NCBI GenBank assembly: GCA_947627475.1
Contig: CANQWE010000006.1
Coordinates: 1-53,473, forward strand
DNA from: an uncultured Clostridia bacterium
Lineage (GTDB): Bacteria; Bacillota; Clostridia; Oscillospirales; CAG-272
Length of the DNA: 53,473 nucleotides
Direction: 5' to 3'
Shown: positions 1-9,322 of the stretch, in pieces
Layout: each line of letters opens with the position of its first letter
Numbering within the stretch: position 1 is the stretch's first letter
Notes under the pieces: model-generated
The model's input: only the letters and a program-made list of their open reading frames with translations
Database searches by the model: none
What the model was told of the DNA's origin: nothing
Program-made: the position numbers and the translations under genes

Positions 1-1
1 C

Positions 2-1426
2 CTTGGAATCCAGCTTTCTCCCGGCTCGTCCCAGCGACAGGGAGAGGCGCTGTTCCATTTCTATCGTGCCGTATGCGCCCCCAGGGAAACGCTGACAGTG
101 ATGATTCCCTGTACAGACGGGGAATGGCATCCTTCCTCCGGTGCGGAGCGGATTATGCAGCTGCTTCCTGGGGCGCGGATGACGGACCTTACGTGTCTGG
201 ATCCGCTGGAGATGGTGTGGTCCAAAAGTGCCGCACGCCGCCTGCTGCCTGTTCTTTTGCATACCCCGTACGGGAGCGTACTGGATGCATTGATGGAAGA
301 TGAGCAGGTGCCCCGGGGTAGTTTGTCTGCAGATCGGGAACAGGTAAGCCTGCAAACGGCCGAGACCCTGTTCGGCGGTACGCTTTCTATGACCCAGTCC
401 CGGCTGGAAACCTTTGGAGATTGTCCCTTTTCCTATTACTGCCGGTATGTACTTTCACTGGATGAGGGAAGAAGCGCGGAGATCCGTCCGGTAGACGTGG
501 GCAATTTTGTACATAAGATTTTGGAAGACTTTATGCGGGAGTCGGTGGGGGAAGGATTCCCCTTGCCGGAAGAAAGAATTGTAAGCCGTGCAGAGCGGCT
601 GATCCGTGGATATATCGCGTCGGTCAGTCAGGGCGCAGTTGCCAGCCGGCGCACAGAATATCTGTTCCGACGACTGCAGCGAAGTGTGGTTTTATATAGC
701 CAGTCTCTCAGCGAAGAATTTGGTCAGTCCGCGTTTGTACCCTATGCCTTTGAATTGCCGGTGGGCTTTGACGATACGCTGCCGGCGCTGCGTATTCCCC
801 TGGAAGGGGATGGGGTCATGACCATGCGGGGCATTGTGGACCGGTTGGATATTTTGCGCCGGGATGGAAAGGTATATGTTCGGGTGGCAGATTACAAAAC
901 CGGAAGCAAAAATTTTTCCCTGCAGGAGGTTTTGTCCGGCCGCAACGTTCAGCTGCTGCTCTATCTGTTCTCTATCTGCAGCAGCGCCGGCAGTCCCTTT
1001 TATGAAAAGCTTGCGCCTGCAGGTGAGGAATTGGTACCGGCCGGTGCGGTGTATTTCAGCGCCCGTCCGGGAGATGCTGCATCCCCAGTCCCTCTGGATG
1101 GGGATGCAGCCAGGGAAGAGGCGAAACGGAGTATCTCCCGCAGGGGGATTATTCTGCAGGATGACGCCGTCATCCGCGCCATGGATCGGGATGTATCCGG
1201 CAGGTACATTCCTGTAACGGTCAATAAAGACGGCAGCTACTCCAAGCTTAGCAGTCTTGCAACCAAAGAGGAATTTGCGGGGATTCACCGTGGCCTTGCG
1301 GCAGCTTTGCAAAGAGCAGGGAATCAGATAAGAAGCGGGCAGGCCTGTTCTAAGCCTGTCCGACAGGGCAGCCGACTGCCCTGTGACAGCTGCCCTATGC
1401 GGGCAGTATGCAGACACATGGAGTAA
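2..1426 (+). CDS. addB: AddB, ATP-dependent nuclease subunit B (5'-truncated by window)
   Basis: C-terminal part of AddB, the partner of AddA in double-strand-break resection and Chi-regulated recombination. The frame is open from base 2, so the true start lies upstream of the window; the first in-frame ATG at 98 is internal. The visible part carries the RecB-type PD-(D/E)XK nuclease domain, with its DYKTG motif near bases 890-905. Four cysteines fit the AddB iron-sulfur cluster: one in FGDCPF (about base 422) and three in the C-terminal CDSCPMRAVC run (about 1380-1410). The helicase-like N-terminal half is outside the window. addA follows after 20 bases, the usual addBA order. Confidence 0.95.
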   Translation, partial: LGIQLSPGSSQRQGEALFHFYRAVCAPRETLTVMIPCTDGEWHPSSGAERIMQLLPGARMTDLTCLDPLEMVWSKSAARRLLPVLLHTPYGSVLDALMEDEQVPRGSLSADREQVSLQTAETLFGGTLSMTQSRLETFGDCPFSYYCRYVLSLDEGRSAEIRPVDVGNFVHKILEDFMRESVGEGFPLPEERIVSRAERLIRGYIASVSQGAVASRRTEYLFRRLQRSVVLYSQSLSEEFGQSAFVPYAFELPVGFDDTLPALRIPLEGDGVMTMRGIVDRLDILRRDGKVYVRVADYKTGSKNFSLQEVLSGRNVQLLLYLFSICSSAGSPFYEKLAPAGEELVPAGAVYFSARPGDAASPVPLDGDAAREEAKRSISRRGIILQDDAVIRAMDRDVSGRYIPVTVNKDGSYSKLSSLATKEEFAGIHRGLAAALQRAGNQIRSGQACSKPVRQGSRLPCDSCPMRAVCRHME

Positions 1427-1446
1427 GAGAAGAAGGGAGGTAGCAT

Positions 1447-4400
1447 ATGGCACAGCGCATTTGGACTGCTTCTCAGCAGGCTGCCATTGATTTTGCAGGA
1501 GACAATTTGATTTTGTCTGCCGCGGCGGGAAGCGGTAAGACGGCAACGCTTACCCAGCGGATTATTCGTTTGCTGACAGATCCGGCAAAGGAAGCCAGTT
1601 TGTCCCGGATGCTGATCGTTACCTTTACCACGGCTGCCGCAGGGGAGCTACGCAGCCGTGTGGGGGATGCGCTTACAGCTGCGCTTACAAAAGATCCGGG
1701 AAACCGCCGGCTTCTGCGGGAACTGACAATGCTGCCCGGGGCAAAGATCACAACGATCCACAGCTTTTTTCTCTCCTCTCTCCAGCCTTATTACGCCTCT
1801 CTTGGCCTGCCTCCGGATTTTTCTGTTATGGAACAGGCCCAGACGGCAGTGCTGCAGAAAGAGATTATGCAGGAGACGGTGGACGACTTTTTTGACTCTC
1901 CTGTGGCAGCAGATGCAGTTGAAGCAGATTTTGAGGCCCTTGCAGACTGTTTTTCCGGCGGCCGGGACGAGACGTCCCTCGATGTTACCTTGCTGTCTAT
2001 TTGGAATACGATCGTGTCGGAGGGGTATGGCGTCGGGGATCTCTATCGGTGGGCACAGAAGACACAGGCGGGGGCAGGGGATTTTCTTACTTCTATGTTT
2101 GGCGCGCCTGTCCGGCGGAAGATGACCCGTGCAGGCAACCACTTTGCAAGGCGTTTTCAAATCCTTGCAGAGGAGCTGTCCGCCTGTTCTGATACAGAGA
2201 AATACAGCGCATCGGCCCTGGAATCGGCCGCGCTGGCAAAGGAGCTGGCGACGGCGGCTGAAAAGGACTTTGCAACGGCAAGAGCTTTTTTTGAAACGTT
2301 TACCCAGCCGCGGCTGTCCCCTTTAAAAGCGGAAAAACAAACAGATACATATGTGCGGTTTAAAGAGGTCCGGCAGGATTTTGGCGACGCAGTCAAAAGT
2401 ATGCGGCAAGCATTTTTTCTGCCCACCGGCCAGGAACTGGCGGGACTGATGGCGCAGAATGCCGCCATTGTCCGAGCAGCCGCACGGGTGCTCACAGAAT
2501 TTGAAGCCCGGTTTGCCGCAAAAAAACGGGAAATCGGCCGGGTGGATTTTGCCGACTTAGAGGTCTTTGCAAAAAAGATTTTTTGCGGTCCGAGCGGCGC
2601 GCCTACCCAGGCGGCGATAGAGGTGGGCCGTCAGTTCGACTATATTTTTATCGACGAGTATCAGGATACCAACCGGATCCAGGACGCGGTTTTTTCTGCC
2701 GTATCTGCAGGGAGCCGGCGCTTTATGGTAGGAGATGTAAAGCAGTCGATTTATGGCTTTCGTGGTGCTTGCCCGGATGTATTTACGGACTATCGCATGC
2801 GATACGGAGCGGGAGAGGGCGGCACGGCCATTTTTATGCAGGAGAATTTTCGTTCCGGCAGCACCGTGATTGACTTTGCAAACCGGATTTCCCGCTATAT
2901 ATTTGCCGGGGGAGACACACCCTTTGACAGGCAGGACGAGCTGATCTGCGCAAAAGCAGACGGTGCCGGGAGCCGCCCGGTTGAAATTTGTCTTGTCCCT
3001 TCCCAGGATGTGGAAGATGACGGGAAAAATCCGGAGGCGGAATACGTGGCGGGCCGGATTCAGTCCCTGCTGCATACGGGTACCCTTTCCGGCGGCGCGC
3101 CGGTGCGTGCCGGGGATATCGCCATTCTTCTGCGCTCCGGCAGACAGGCGTCTGCCTATGCCGACGCTCTCTCCCGTCGGGGCATTGCGGTAACAAACAG
3201 CGCGGCGGATCCTTTTTTTGCGTGCAGCGAAGTCATTTTGATGCTTTGCCTGCTGCATACGGCGGATAATCCCCTGCAGGATATTTATCTGGCGGGTACG
3301 ATGAAAAGCCCGCTCTTTGGCTTTGATTTGGATGATTTGATCAACATCCGCAGAGGAGAGAGGGGGCCGCTTTGGTACAGCGTGCGGCGTTGTGCCGGGG
3401 AACCAACGCCTCTTGGAAAACGCTGCGCCGCTTTTACCTCCCAGGTAGAGGATTGGAGAGCGGCAGCCCGGTATATGCGTGCAGATGAAATCCTGCAGAG
3501 AATCATCCGGGACACAGGCTTTTTATATTACCGGGGCGACGATAAACGAAGCAATATCCAAATCCGCCGCTCCCTGAAGCAGCTCACTTCCCATGGGGCG
3601 GCCTGCGGTCGGCAGGGCGGGGGGCTGCACGATTTTATCCGGCTCCTCCATGGCCTTATGGAGCAAAAGGATGCCGGCGGACAGCTGCCCTCGGAGGATG
3701 CGGTGACCATTACGACGATCCACCGCTCCAAGGGACTGGAATACCCAATCTGCTTTCTTTCCGATATGTCCCGCGGCTTCAATATCCGGGAACTGTCCGA
3801 CCGGGTGCTATTCAGCCCGGACATGGGACTGTGCATGAAGCTGTACGATCCGGGGGGCCTGGTCCGCTGCGACACTCCGCTGCGGCGGGCAGCGGCTCTG
3901 CAGCTGCAGGAACGTATGGTGCAGGAAGAAATGCGGGTGCTGTATGTAGCGCTCACCAGACCCAAAGAGCAGCTGTATATCACATGTATGGCAGATGATC
4001 CCGCGAAAGCGTTGGAGCAGGCCCGCTGCCGGGCACGGGAAGGGGCTGATGCCTATCAGCTGCTTTCCTGTACAAGCCTTGGGGAATGGATCATAGAGGG
4101 CGCGGCACGGCAAGGAGACGCCGGGTGCTTTCGGTTTGTTGTTGGAGAAGCGCAGCCTCAGGTAGAGGAGGGAAAGTCCGCACCAAAGAAAACGCAGGTC
4201 ACGGACAGTGACCGGCAAACATGGCGGGAGATTTTTTCCAGCCGGTTCGCCTATAAATATCCGGACGCGTATTTGGAAAATATTCCCGCAAAGCTTACGG
4301 TGTCTGCCTTGCGGCCGAATATTTTAAATCAGGAAGAAACGGAATCAATTACCCTGGATCCGGTGCAGCCGCAGAGTCAGTGGAATGAGGACCAGATTCC

Positions 4401-5019
4401 CGTGCCTGCATTTTTAGCAGAAAAGCAGGAGAACAGGGCCGCTGCGGCGGGTATCGCTACCCACCTGTATATGCAGTTCTGCAATTTTGCACGGCTGTGG
4501 GAAACAGATGCCCGGGCAGAGCTGGACCGTCTGCTGCAGGACGCCTTTCTTACAAGAGAACAGGCGGAGTTGGTGCGCTTAGAGGAAATCGAGCGTTTTA
4601 AACAGTCCCAAGTGTTTTGGCGCATGGTGCAGGCCAGGGAGATGTACCGGGAATTTCGTTTTAATGCGGTGCTGCCCGCAGCCCGGTTTACTACGGATGC
4701 GCAGCTGCGTGAAAAGCTTGCAAACAGCAAAACGGACATTACCGTCCAGGGCGTTGTGGACTGCATGTTTATAGATCAGGCAGGGAGGGCAGTGCTTTTG
4801 GATTATAAAACGGACCGGCTGACGGAAGCGGAGCGCGGTGATCCAGCTCTTGCGGCAAAAAAGCTTTTGCCCAGGCATCAGCGTCAGATTGATTTGTACA
4901 GGGAGCTGTGTCAGGATATGCTGGGCCGTCCCTTTGATGAAGTATATTTGTATTCGCTGGCACTTGGGGACTGTATTGCAGTACCCCAGGGCACGCCGGA
5001 GGAAAGCGGGGTAACATGA
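1447..5019 (+). CDS. addA: AddA, ATP-dependent helicase/nuclease subunit A
   Basis: 1190-residue UvrD/Rep-type helicase with a C-terminal nuclease, the motor subunit of AddAB. Walker A is AAAGSGKT near residue 27. Walker B/motif II is FIDEYQDT near residues 401-408. Motif V-like TIHRSKGLEYP lies near 757-767 and motif VI-like YVALTRPKEQ follows. A second PD-(D/E)XK nuclease with LLDYKTD lies near 1116-1122. Length is typical of Firmicutes AddA. A GGGAGG ribosome binding site sits just before the ATG. The stop overlaps the start of the next gene by four bases, suggesting translational coupling. Confidence 0.97.
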   Translation: MAQRIWTASQQAAIDFAGDNLILSAAAGSGKTATLTQRIIRLLTDPAKEASLSRMLIVTFTTAAAGELRSRVGDALTAALTKDPGNRRLLRELTMLPGAKITTIHSFFLSSLQPYYASLGLPPDFSVMEQAQTAVLQKEIMQETVDDFFDSPVAADAVEADFEALADCFSGGRDETSLDVTLLSIWNTIVSEGYGVGDLYRWAQKTQAGAGDFLTSMFGAPVRRKMTRAGNHFARRFQILAEELSACSDTEKYSASALESAALAKELATAAEKDFATARAFFETFTQPRLSPLKAEKQTDTYVRFKEVRQDFGDAVKSMRQAFFLPTGQELAGLMAQNAAIVRAAARVLTEFEARFAAKKREIGRVDFADLEVFAKKIFCGPSGAPTQAAIEVGRQFDYIFIDEYQDTNRIQDAVFSAVSAGSRRFMVGDVKQSIYGFRGACPDVFTDYRMRYGAGEGGTAIFMQENFRSGSTVIDFANRISRYIFAGGDTPFDRQDELICAKADGAGSRPVEICLVPSQDVEDDGKNPEAEYVAGRIQSLLHTGTLSGGAPVRAGDIAILLRSGRQASAYADALSRRGIAVTNSAADPFFACSEVILMLCLLHTADNPLQDIYLAGTMKSPLFGFDLDDLINIRRGERGPLWYSVRRCAGEPTPLGKRCAAFTSQVEDWRAAARYMRADEILQRIIRDTGFLYYRGDDKRSNIQIRRSLKQLTSHGAACGRQGGGLHDFIRLLHGLMEQKDAGGQLPSEDAVTITTIHRSKGLEYPICFLSDMSRGFNIRELSDRVLFSPDMGLCMKLYDPGGLVRCDTPLRRAAALQLQERMVQEEMRVLYVALTRPKEQLYITCMADDPAKALEQARCRAREGADAYQLLSCTSLGEWIIEGAARQGDAGCFRFVVGEAQPQVEEGKSAPKKTQVTDSDRQTWREIFSSRFAYKYPDAYLENIPAKLTVSALRPNILNQEETESITLDPVQPQSQWNEDQIPVPAFLAEKQENRAAAAGIATHLYMQFCNFARLWETDARAELDRLLQDAFLTREQAELVRLEEIERFKQSQVFWRMVQAREMYREFRFNAVLPAARFTTDAQLREKLANSKTDITVQGVVDCMFIDQAGRAVLLDYKTDRLTEAERGDPALAAKKLLPRHQRQIDLYRELCQDMLGRPFDEVYLYSLALGDCIAVPQGTPEESGVT

Positions 5020-5444
5020 AAAAGAAAACGATTCTGATTATTGACGGACAGGGTGGTCGGCTGGGGGTACTGCTCACAGAACGGATCAAAACGGCGCTAA
5101 CCAATTTTTCCATAACAGCAGTGGGAACAAACTCCATTGCCACGGCAGCGATGCTCCGGGCCGGCGCGGACCACGGCGCCACAGGAGAATATCCTGTGAT
5201 TTGTGCCGCTCCGCAGGCCTTGTATATTGTGGGGCCTGTTGGAATCGGCATTCCCGCGTCTCTTACCGGAGAAGTGACGCCCGGTATAGCAGAGGCGGTG
5301 GGGCGCAGCCCGGCGGAAAAGATCCTCATTCCCGGTGAGGGGTGTGCAATCCATATCGTAGGTACGACGCGATGCACTTTGGGAGAGTATGCGGATCGGG
5401 CTGTAGCGAAGATTTTGGAATTGGAAGCGGCTAAGAATGGCTGA
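5016..5444 (+). CDS. DUF3842 family protein
   Basis: 142 residues. The N-terminus (ILIIDGQGGRLG) has a Rossmann-like glycine-rich turn, and the rest is a small alpha/beta protein without signal peptide or membrane segment. The pattern matches the DUF3842 family, common in Clostridia and without an assigned biochemical function. It begins within the last four bases of addA (ATGA overlap) and is probably co-transcribed with it. Conserved GVP/GIPAS-type loops and a CTLGEYADRAV C-terminus are visible. The family call is from recognition of the sequence; the function is unknown. Confidence 0.85.
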   Translation: MKKKTILIIDGQGGRLGVLLTERIKTALTNFSITAVGTNSIATAAMLRAGADHGATGEYPVICAAPQALYIVGPVGIGIPASLTGEVTPGIAEAVGRSPAEKILIPGEGCAIHIVGTTRCTLGEYADRAVAKILELEAAKNG

Positions 5445-5480
5445 TTTGGAAAGAATATAAGGAAAAGGAGATAGAGACAG

Positions 5481-6026
5481 ATGTACGAGGAATTGCGTGA
5501 GCAGGCCAGGGAAGCAGCAGCACAGCTTGTGGAGGCTGCCGGCCTGCAGGAGGGACAAATTGTGGTGGTGGGCTGTTCCACCAGCGAGGTATGCGGGGAA
5601 CGCATCGGGACAGCGTCGGTGCCCCAGGCGGCCCAGGCTATGTATGAAGGAATTATGTCTGTGCTTGCCCCTGCGGGGATTTATCTTGCGGCCCAGTGCT
5701 GTGAGCATCTGAACCGGGCCATTGTCATCGAGCGGGCCGCGGTGCCGGGGGCGGAAATTGTAAACGTGGTGCCCCAGCCTAAGGCCGGGGGCTCCTTTGC
5801 CACAGCGGCGTACCAAGGCGCCGGGGATCCTGTGGTAGTAGAGGAAATTGCAGCGCATGCGGGGCTGGACATCGGTCTGACCCTGATTGGTATGCATCTG
5901 CGGCGGGTAGCAGTGCCCCTGCGGCTGTCCATAAAGAAAATCGGCGCGGCTACACTAAACGCCGCACGGACCAGACCCAAGTTTATCGGCGGACAGCGGG
6001 CCCATTACAACGAGGGGCTATTGTAA
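5481..6026 (+). CDS. ywlG: TIGR01440/UPF0340 family protein (YwlG-like)
   Basis: 181-residue cytoplasmic protein of the DUF436/UPF0340 family (B. subtilis YwlG). The family hallmark GCSTSEVCGERIG occurs near residue 30 and GIYLAAQCCEHLNRA near 70, followed by VVPQPKAGGSFAT. No enzymatic role is established for the family. It starts after an AAAGGAG ribosome binding site, 36 bases downstream of the DUF3842 gene, so it is likely the last gene of the addBA transcription unit. A roughly 500-base intergenic region with repeats follows. Confidence 0.9.
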   Translation: MYEELREQAREAAAQLVEAAGLQEGQIVVVGCSTSEVCGERIGTASVPQAAQAMYEGIMSVLAPAGIYLAAQCCEHLNRAIVIERAAVPGAEIVNVVPQPKAGGSFATAAYQGAGDPVVVEEIAAHAGLDIGLTLIGMHLRRVAVPLRLSIKKIGAATLNAARTRPKFIGGQRAHYNEGLL

Positions 6027-6116
6027 AAGAATTGGTCACAATAAACGGTAGGCAATAAATTTCAGGTCTGTCGTAACAGATCATGAGGGAAAAAACGTTT
6101 ACAAATCTCTTCTTCC

Positions 6117-6164
6117 GGCACACCGAAGGGGTGCCGCTATCCTGGTGGTTTATCTGCGAACCAC
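6117..6164. other. two tandem hairpins in intergenic region
   Basis: In the 498-base gap between ywlG and the MBOAT gene, two small inverted repeats follow each other: GGCAC/GTGCC (6117-6121 with 6131-6135) and GTGGTT/AACCAC (6145-6150 with 6159-6164). No T-tract follows, so they are not obvious terminators. No known riboswitch core was recognised. They may be a structured untranslated region or repeat debris. Confidence 0.35.
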
Positions 6165-6250
6165 TGCAGAGGGATTTATACAAACATTGTGCAATTCGCT
6201 TGCGGGCCACCCCAGTGGGAAGCTTAGAATTCCTAAAAGGGTAGTAAGAA

Positions 6251-6406
6251 CCCCCCCCGATTCGCTGGTGCTCACTCCCCCTTCTTCAGAGGGGGCAAAC
6301 ATAGAACAGCGAAGCTTTCTCTTCACAAGGGAAGGCGTCGCTGCAAAAGCATTATAAGCCTCCCCATCATAAAGAAGGGGAGGTAGCACCGTAGGCGACG
6401 GAGGGA
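6251..6406 (+). repeat. dispersed palindromic intergenic repeat, composite copy
   Basis: Two GC-rich palindromic modules are joined by about 60 bases. The first has CCCCCGATTCGCT and a CCCCCTTcttcAGAGGGGG-type hairpin. The second is CCTCCCC...GGGGAGG followed by TAGCACCGTAGGCGACGGAGGG. The same two modules recur in the opposite orientation at 18969-19074. No coding potential is apparent. Confidence 0.7.
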
Positions 6407-6460
6407 TATACCTTGTAAAAAACCGTCAGAAAGAAGGGCTTTCCTTTTGTGGTAATTTAT

Positions 6461-6468
6461 GCTACAAT
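6461..6468 (+). promoter_or_regulatory. probable extended -10 promoter for the MBOAT operon
   Basis: TG-C-TACAAT is an extended -10 element ending 57 bases before the MBOAT start. The matching -35 position (TTTCCT, 17 bases upstream) is poor, which is acceptable for extended -10 promoters. It lies just downstream of the repeat, where a promoter for the next unit is expected. Confidence 0.4.
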
Positions 6469-6524
6469 AACATAGGAAATGTCTGCGGACGTTCGAAACG
6501 ATACTTCTCACCCTGGAGACGATT

Positions 6525-7943
6525 ATGGTATTTTCATCCCTTGAGTTTTTGTTCCTGTATTTTGCGGCATCCATTATGATCTATTTCATCGTGCCTCTGG
6601 CCTTCCGAAACGTGGTACTTCTAATTGTAAGCCTCGCGTTTTACGGGTGGGGCGAGCCGATCTATGTAACCATTATGCTGTTATCCATTATTGTGGACTA
6701 TATCTGTGGTTATTTTGCGGGCAAATACCGGGAAATCCATAAGAAAAAAGCCCGTCGGTTTGTGATCGCTAGCGCGGTGATTAACCTGGGCATTTTGGGC
6801 TTTTTCAAATATTACACGTTTATTGTGTCCAACCTGCAGCTGCTCCCCTTTGATTTTCTGCAAAAAATCCCGTTGCTGGCAGATATTGAGCTGCCTATCG
6901 GTATTTCCTTCTATACCTTCCAGACTATGTCTTACACCATCGATATTTACCGGGGGGATGCAAAGGTCCAGAAAAACATCGCCTCTTTCGGGGCATACGT
7001 CACGCTGTTTCCCCAGCTGATTGCCGGCCCCATCGTCCGGTATCAGGATGTGGACGACCAGCTTCGTTCCCGTCCCCACAATATTGAGCTGTTTGCTTCC
7101 GGTATGCGGACCTTTATCTGCGGCATGGGCAAAAAGATTTTGCTGGCCAACTGTGCCGGCGCCATGTGGGAGGGCTTTCGGGCTCTGAACGCCACAGACG
7201 CCACTGTGGTGGGTGCGTGGCTTGGAATGCTGTTTTACGCCTTCCAGATTTATTTTGACTTCTCCGGATATTCCGACATGGCCATCGGCCTTGGCAAGAT
7301 GCTGGGCTTTCAGTTTAAAGAAAACTTTTTCTATCCTTATGTGTCCAAAAGCATTACGGAGTTTTGGCGGCGGTGGCATATTTCCATGGGAACCTGGTTT
7401 CGGGAATATGTGTATATCCCCCTTGGGGGCAACCGTTGCTCCAAGCTGAAAAATTATCGGAATATTGTGATTGTCTGGCTGCTCACCGGATTCTGGCATG
7501 GAGCCAGCTGGAACTTTGTGCTTTGGGGGATATATTACTGTATCTTCCTGGTAATGGAAAAGTTGTTTTTGCAAAAGGTTTTGCAGCGGCTGCCTGGATT
7601 TGTCAGTCATATTTACACGCTGGTGGTGGTACTGTTCGGCTGGTGGCTGTTTGTCTTTGAGGATCTTGGCGCCGGCATCACCTACCTTGGATATATGTTT
7701 GGTCAGGGAGTCGTCGCCTTTAGCGAGGCGGGCGCCGCCTTCGATCTGCTGCGCAGCGCACTGTTTTTGGTGATTTTGTGTATCGCTTCTACGCCCCTGC
7801 CCAAGCGGCTGTTTTATAAGCTGTATGAAAAGGGCAAGGGAGCGCGGGTTGCGATCAGCGCAGGATGTGCCGCCATGCTGGTACTGTGCACCGCGTATTT
7901 GGTGGATTCTTCCTACAACCCGTTCTTGTACTTCCGGTTTTAA
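6525..7943 (+). CDS. MBOAT family O-acyltransferase (AlgI/PatA-like)
   Basis: 472-residue polytopic membrane protein of the membrane-bound O-acyltransferase family. It would move acyl groups (typically acetyl) across the membrane to a surface polymer. Many hydrophobic helices are visible. The AlgI-like signatures are PIGISFYTFQTMSY near residue 126, SKSITEFWRRWHISM near 275 and the catalytic-histidine region LTGFWHGASWNF near 320. It is followed 18 bases later by a DHHW/AlgX-like gene, the usual two-gene O-acylation cassette. The polymer acceptor cannot be read from the sequence. Confidence 0.93.
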   Translation: MVFSSLEFLFLYFAASIMIYFIVPLAFRNVVLLIVSLAFYGWGEPIYVTIMLLSIIVDYICGYFAGKYREIHKKKARRFVIASAVINLGILGFFKYYTFIVSNLQLLPFDFLQKIPLLADIELPIGISFYTFQTMSYTIDIYRGDAKVQKNIASFGAYVTLFPQLIAGPIVRYQDVDDQLRSRPHNIELFASGMRTFICGMGKKILLANCAGAMWEGFRALNATDATVVGAWLGMLFYAFQIYFDFSGYSDMAIGLGKMLGFQFKENFFYPYVSKSITEFWRRWHISMGTWFREYVYIPLGGNRCSKLKNYRNIVIVWLLTGFWHGASWNFVLWGIYYCIFLVMEKLFLQKVLQRLPGFVSHIYTLVVVLFGWWLFVFEDLGAGITYLGYMFGQGVVAFSEAGAAFDLLRSALFLVILCIASTPLPKRLFYKLYEKGKGARVAISAGCAAMLVLCTAYLVDSSYNPFLYFRF

Positions 7944-7961
7944 TTAGAAAGGCGGTGAGGC

Positions 7962-9311
7962 ATGATGGATAATACAGAAAAAAATGTACAGCCCATCCCT
8001 ACAGGGGTGCCGGCGAAAAAAGAGAGGATTACCGCAGACGGTGAGGCTGCCAGGTATCTGCAGCTGCAGATGCATTTAAAAAAGGAAAGCCGCGGCGCAG
8101 ATCTGCTGCTGATCCTGCTGACCCTTGGATTTATTTATGTGATGGCGATTTTGTTTTGGGTCCTGCCTGACTCGGACTTTTCTGCCCAGGAAAACCGAAC
8201 GCTTGCCACTGCACCAAAGATTTCTGCAGAAAATTTTTTCTCCGGCGCTCTTACAGAGCAGGTGTCTGATTATATGGCGGATCAGTTTCCCTTCCGGGAT
8301 TTCTTTGTAGGAATGAAAGCATTTTCTGAGACCGTACAGCTGAAGGGACAGAACAACGGGGTGATCTTCGGCAGCGACGGATATCTCACAGCCAGAGCAG
8401 ACTATCCAAACGAGGATGTTTTAAAAACCAATCTGGATGCCGCTGCAGCATTTCAAAAGGCCATGGAGGAACAGGATATTCCCTGCACCGCCGCCTTTGT
8501 GGGCCGTAAGCAGGATGTGTGCGACCGGTACCTGCCTTCCGTCTATGGATCCTATTATTCCGATCGCATCTGGGGCATTTTAGACGATATTGCAGTGTCG
8601 GACGGACTTTCCTATTTGAATCTGCGGGATCCCCTGCGCAGCCGGGCCGAGGATGGGGAAGCGGTATATTATAAAACAGACCACCACTGGACGACCCTTG
8701 GGGCATATTATGGATATGCCCAGGTGATGGAGTCCCTGGGAGGTGCACCCCTGGCCCTAGGCGCGTTTACAGTGGAAGAGGCATCGGACGACTTTTACGG
8801 TACGACCTGGTCAGCCTCAGGAATCAAATGGGCAGATCCGGATCCTATTGCATATTATCACTATGGAGAGGACGATGCTTTCACCATGGCCATTCAGGAC
8901 AGCACCATGCAGTTTGAAGGTTATGCAGGCTGTACCTATGAAGAGCGGGACGGAAAGCAGTATGCGGTGTTTGACGGCTTTTACGTCCGGGAATTTTTAG
9001 AGGAAAAGGATCAGTACGCGTCCTTCCTGGGAGGCAACTTCGGATATACCCAAATTACAAAAAAGGGAGATGAGGAGCGACAGACGCTGCTGGTGCTGAA
9101 GGACTCCTTCGCCCACAGTATGGTGCCCTTCCTGGCGCAGCATTACGATCTAATTCTGATTGATCTGCGGTATTATAAGGCGTCGATGCTTCAGTTCTGC
9201 CAGGAAAACGACATCGATCAGGTTTTGATGCTGTACAATATGGAAACCCTTACAGAAGGGGATTATTTAAAGGTTCTGAGAGCAGGACTGAACAGAGAAA
9301 AAGGCGAGTAA
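7962..9311 (+). CDS. DHHW/AlgX-like membrane-anchored protein, SGNH-type O-acetylation partner
   Basis: 449 residues. A cytoplasmic tail of about 45 residues is followed by one membrane helix (LLLILLTLGFIYVMAILFW) and an extracellular domain. The family-defining YKTDHHWT motif is near residue 240. A LVLKDSFAHSMVPFL segment near 385 fits an SGNH-hydrolase-like serine block, as in AlgJ/AlgX/DltD-type partners of MBOAT proteins. By analogy it would complete transfer of the acyl group to the polymer outside the cell. The ribosome binding site is AAAGGCGGTGAGG. It is coupled to the MBOAT gene upstream and a lipoprotein gene 11 bases downstream. Confidence 0.9.
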   Translation: MMDNTEKNVQPIPTGVPAKKERITADGEAARYLQLQMHLKKESRGADLLLILLTLGFIYVMAILFWVLPDSDFSAQENRTLATAPKISAENFFSGALTEQVSDYMADQFPFRDFFVGMKAFSETVQLKGQNNGVIFGSDGYLTARADYPNEDVLKTNLDAAAAFQKAMEEQDIPCTAAFVGRKQDVCDRYLPSVYGSYYSDRIWGILDDIAVSDGLSYLNLRDPLRSRAEDGEAVYYKTDHHWTTLGAYYGYAQVMESLGGAPLALGAFTVEEASDDFYGTTWSASGIKWADPDPIAYYHYGEDDAFTMAIQDSTMQFEGYAGCTYEERDGKQYAVFDGFYVREFLEEKDQYASFLGGNFGYTQITKKGDEERQTLLVLKDSFAHSMVPFLAQHYDLILIDLRYYKASMLQFCQENDIDQVLMLYNMETLTEGDYLKVLRAGLNREKGE

Positions 9312-9322
9312 GAAGGGATTTT

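Noticed and set aside
692-1546. 284-codon minus-strand frame opposite addB/addA
   Set aside because: It lies antisense to addB with clear motifs, has no ribosome site, and its product is compositionally unlike a folded protein.
6145-6389. Short frames through the repeat at 6.3 kb
   Set aside because: They run through palindromic repeat DNA, start without sites and are not conserved between repeat copies.
6681-7610. 309-codon minus-strand frame within the MBOAT gene
   Set aside because: Antisense shadow of an unambiguous acyltransferase; no site or family resemblance.
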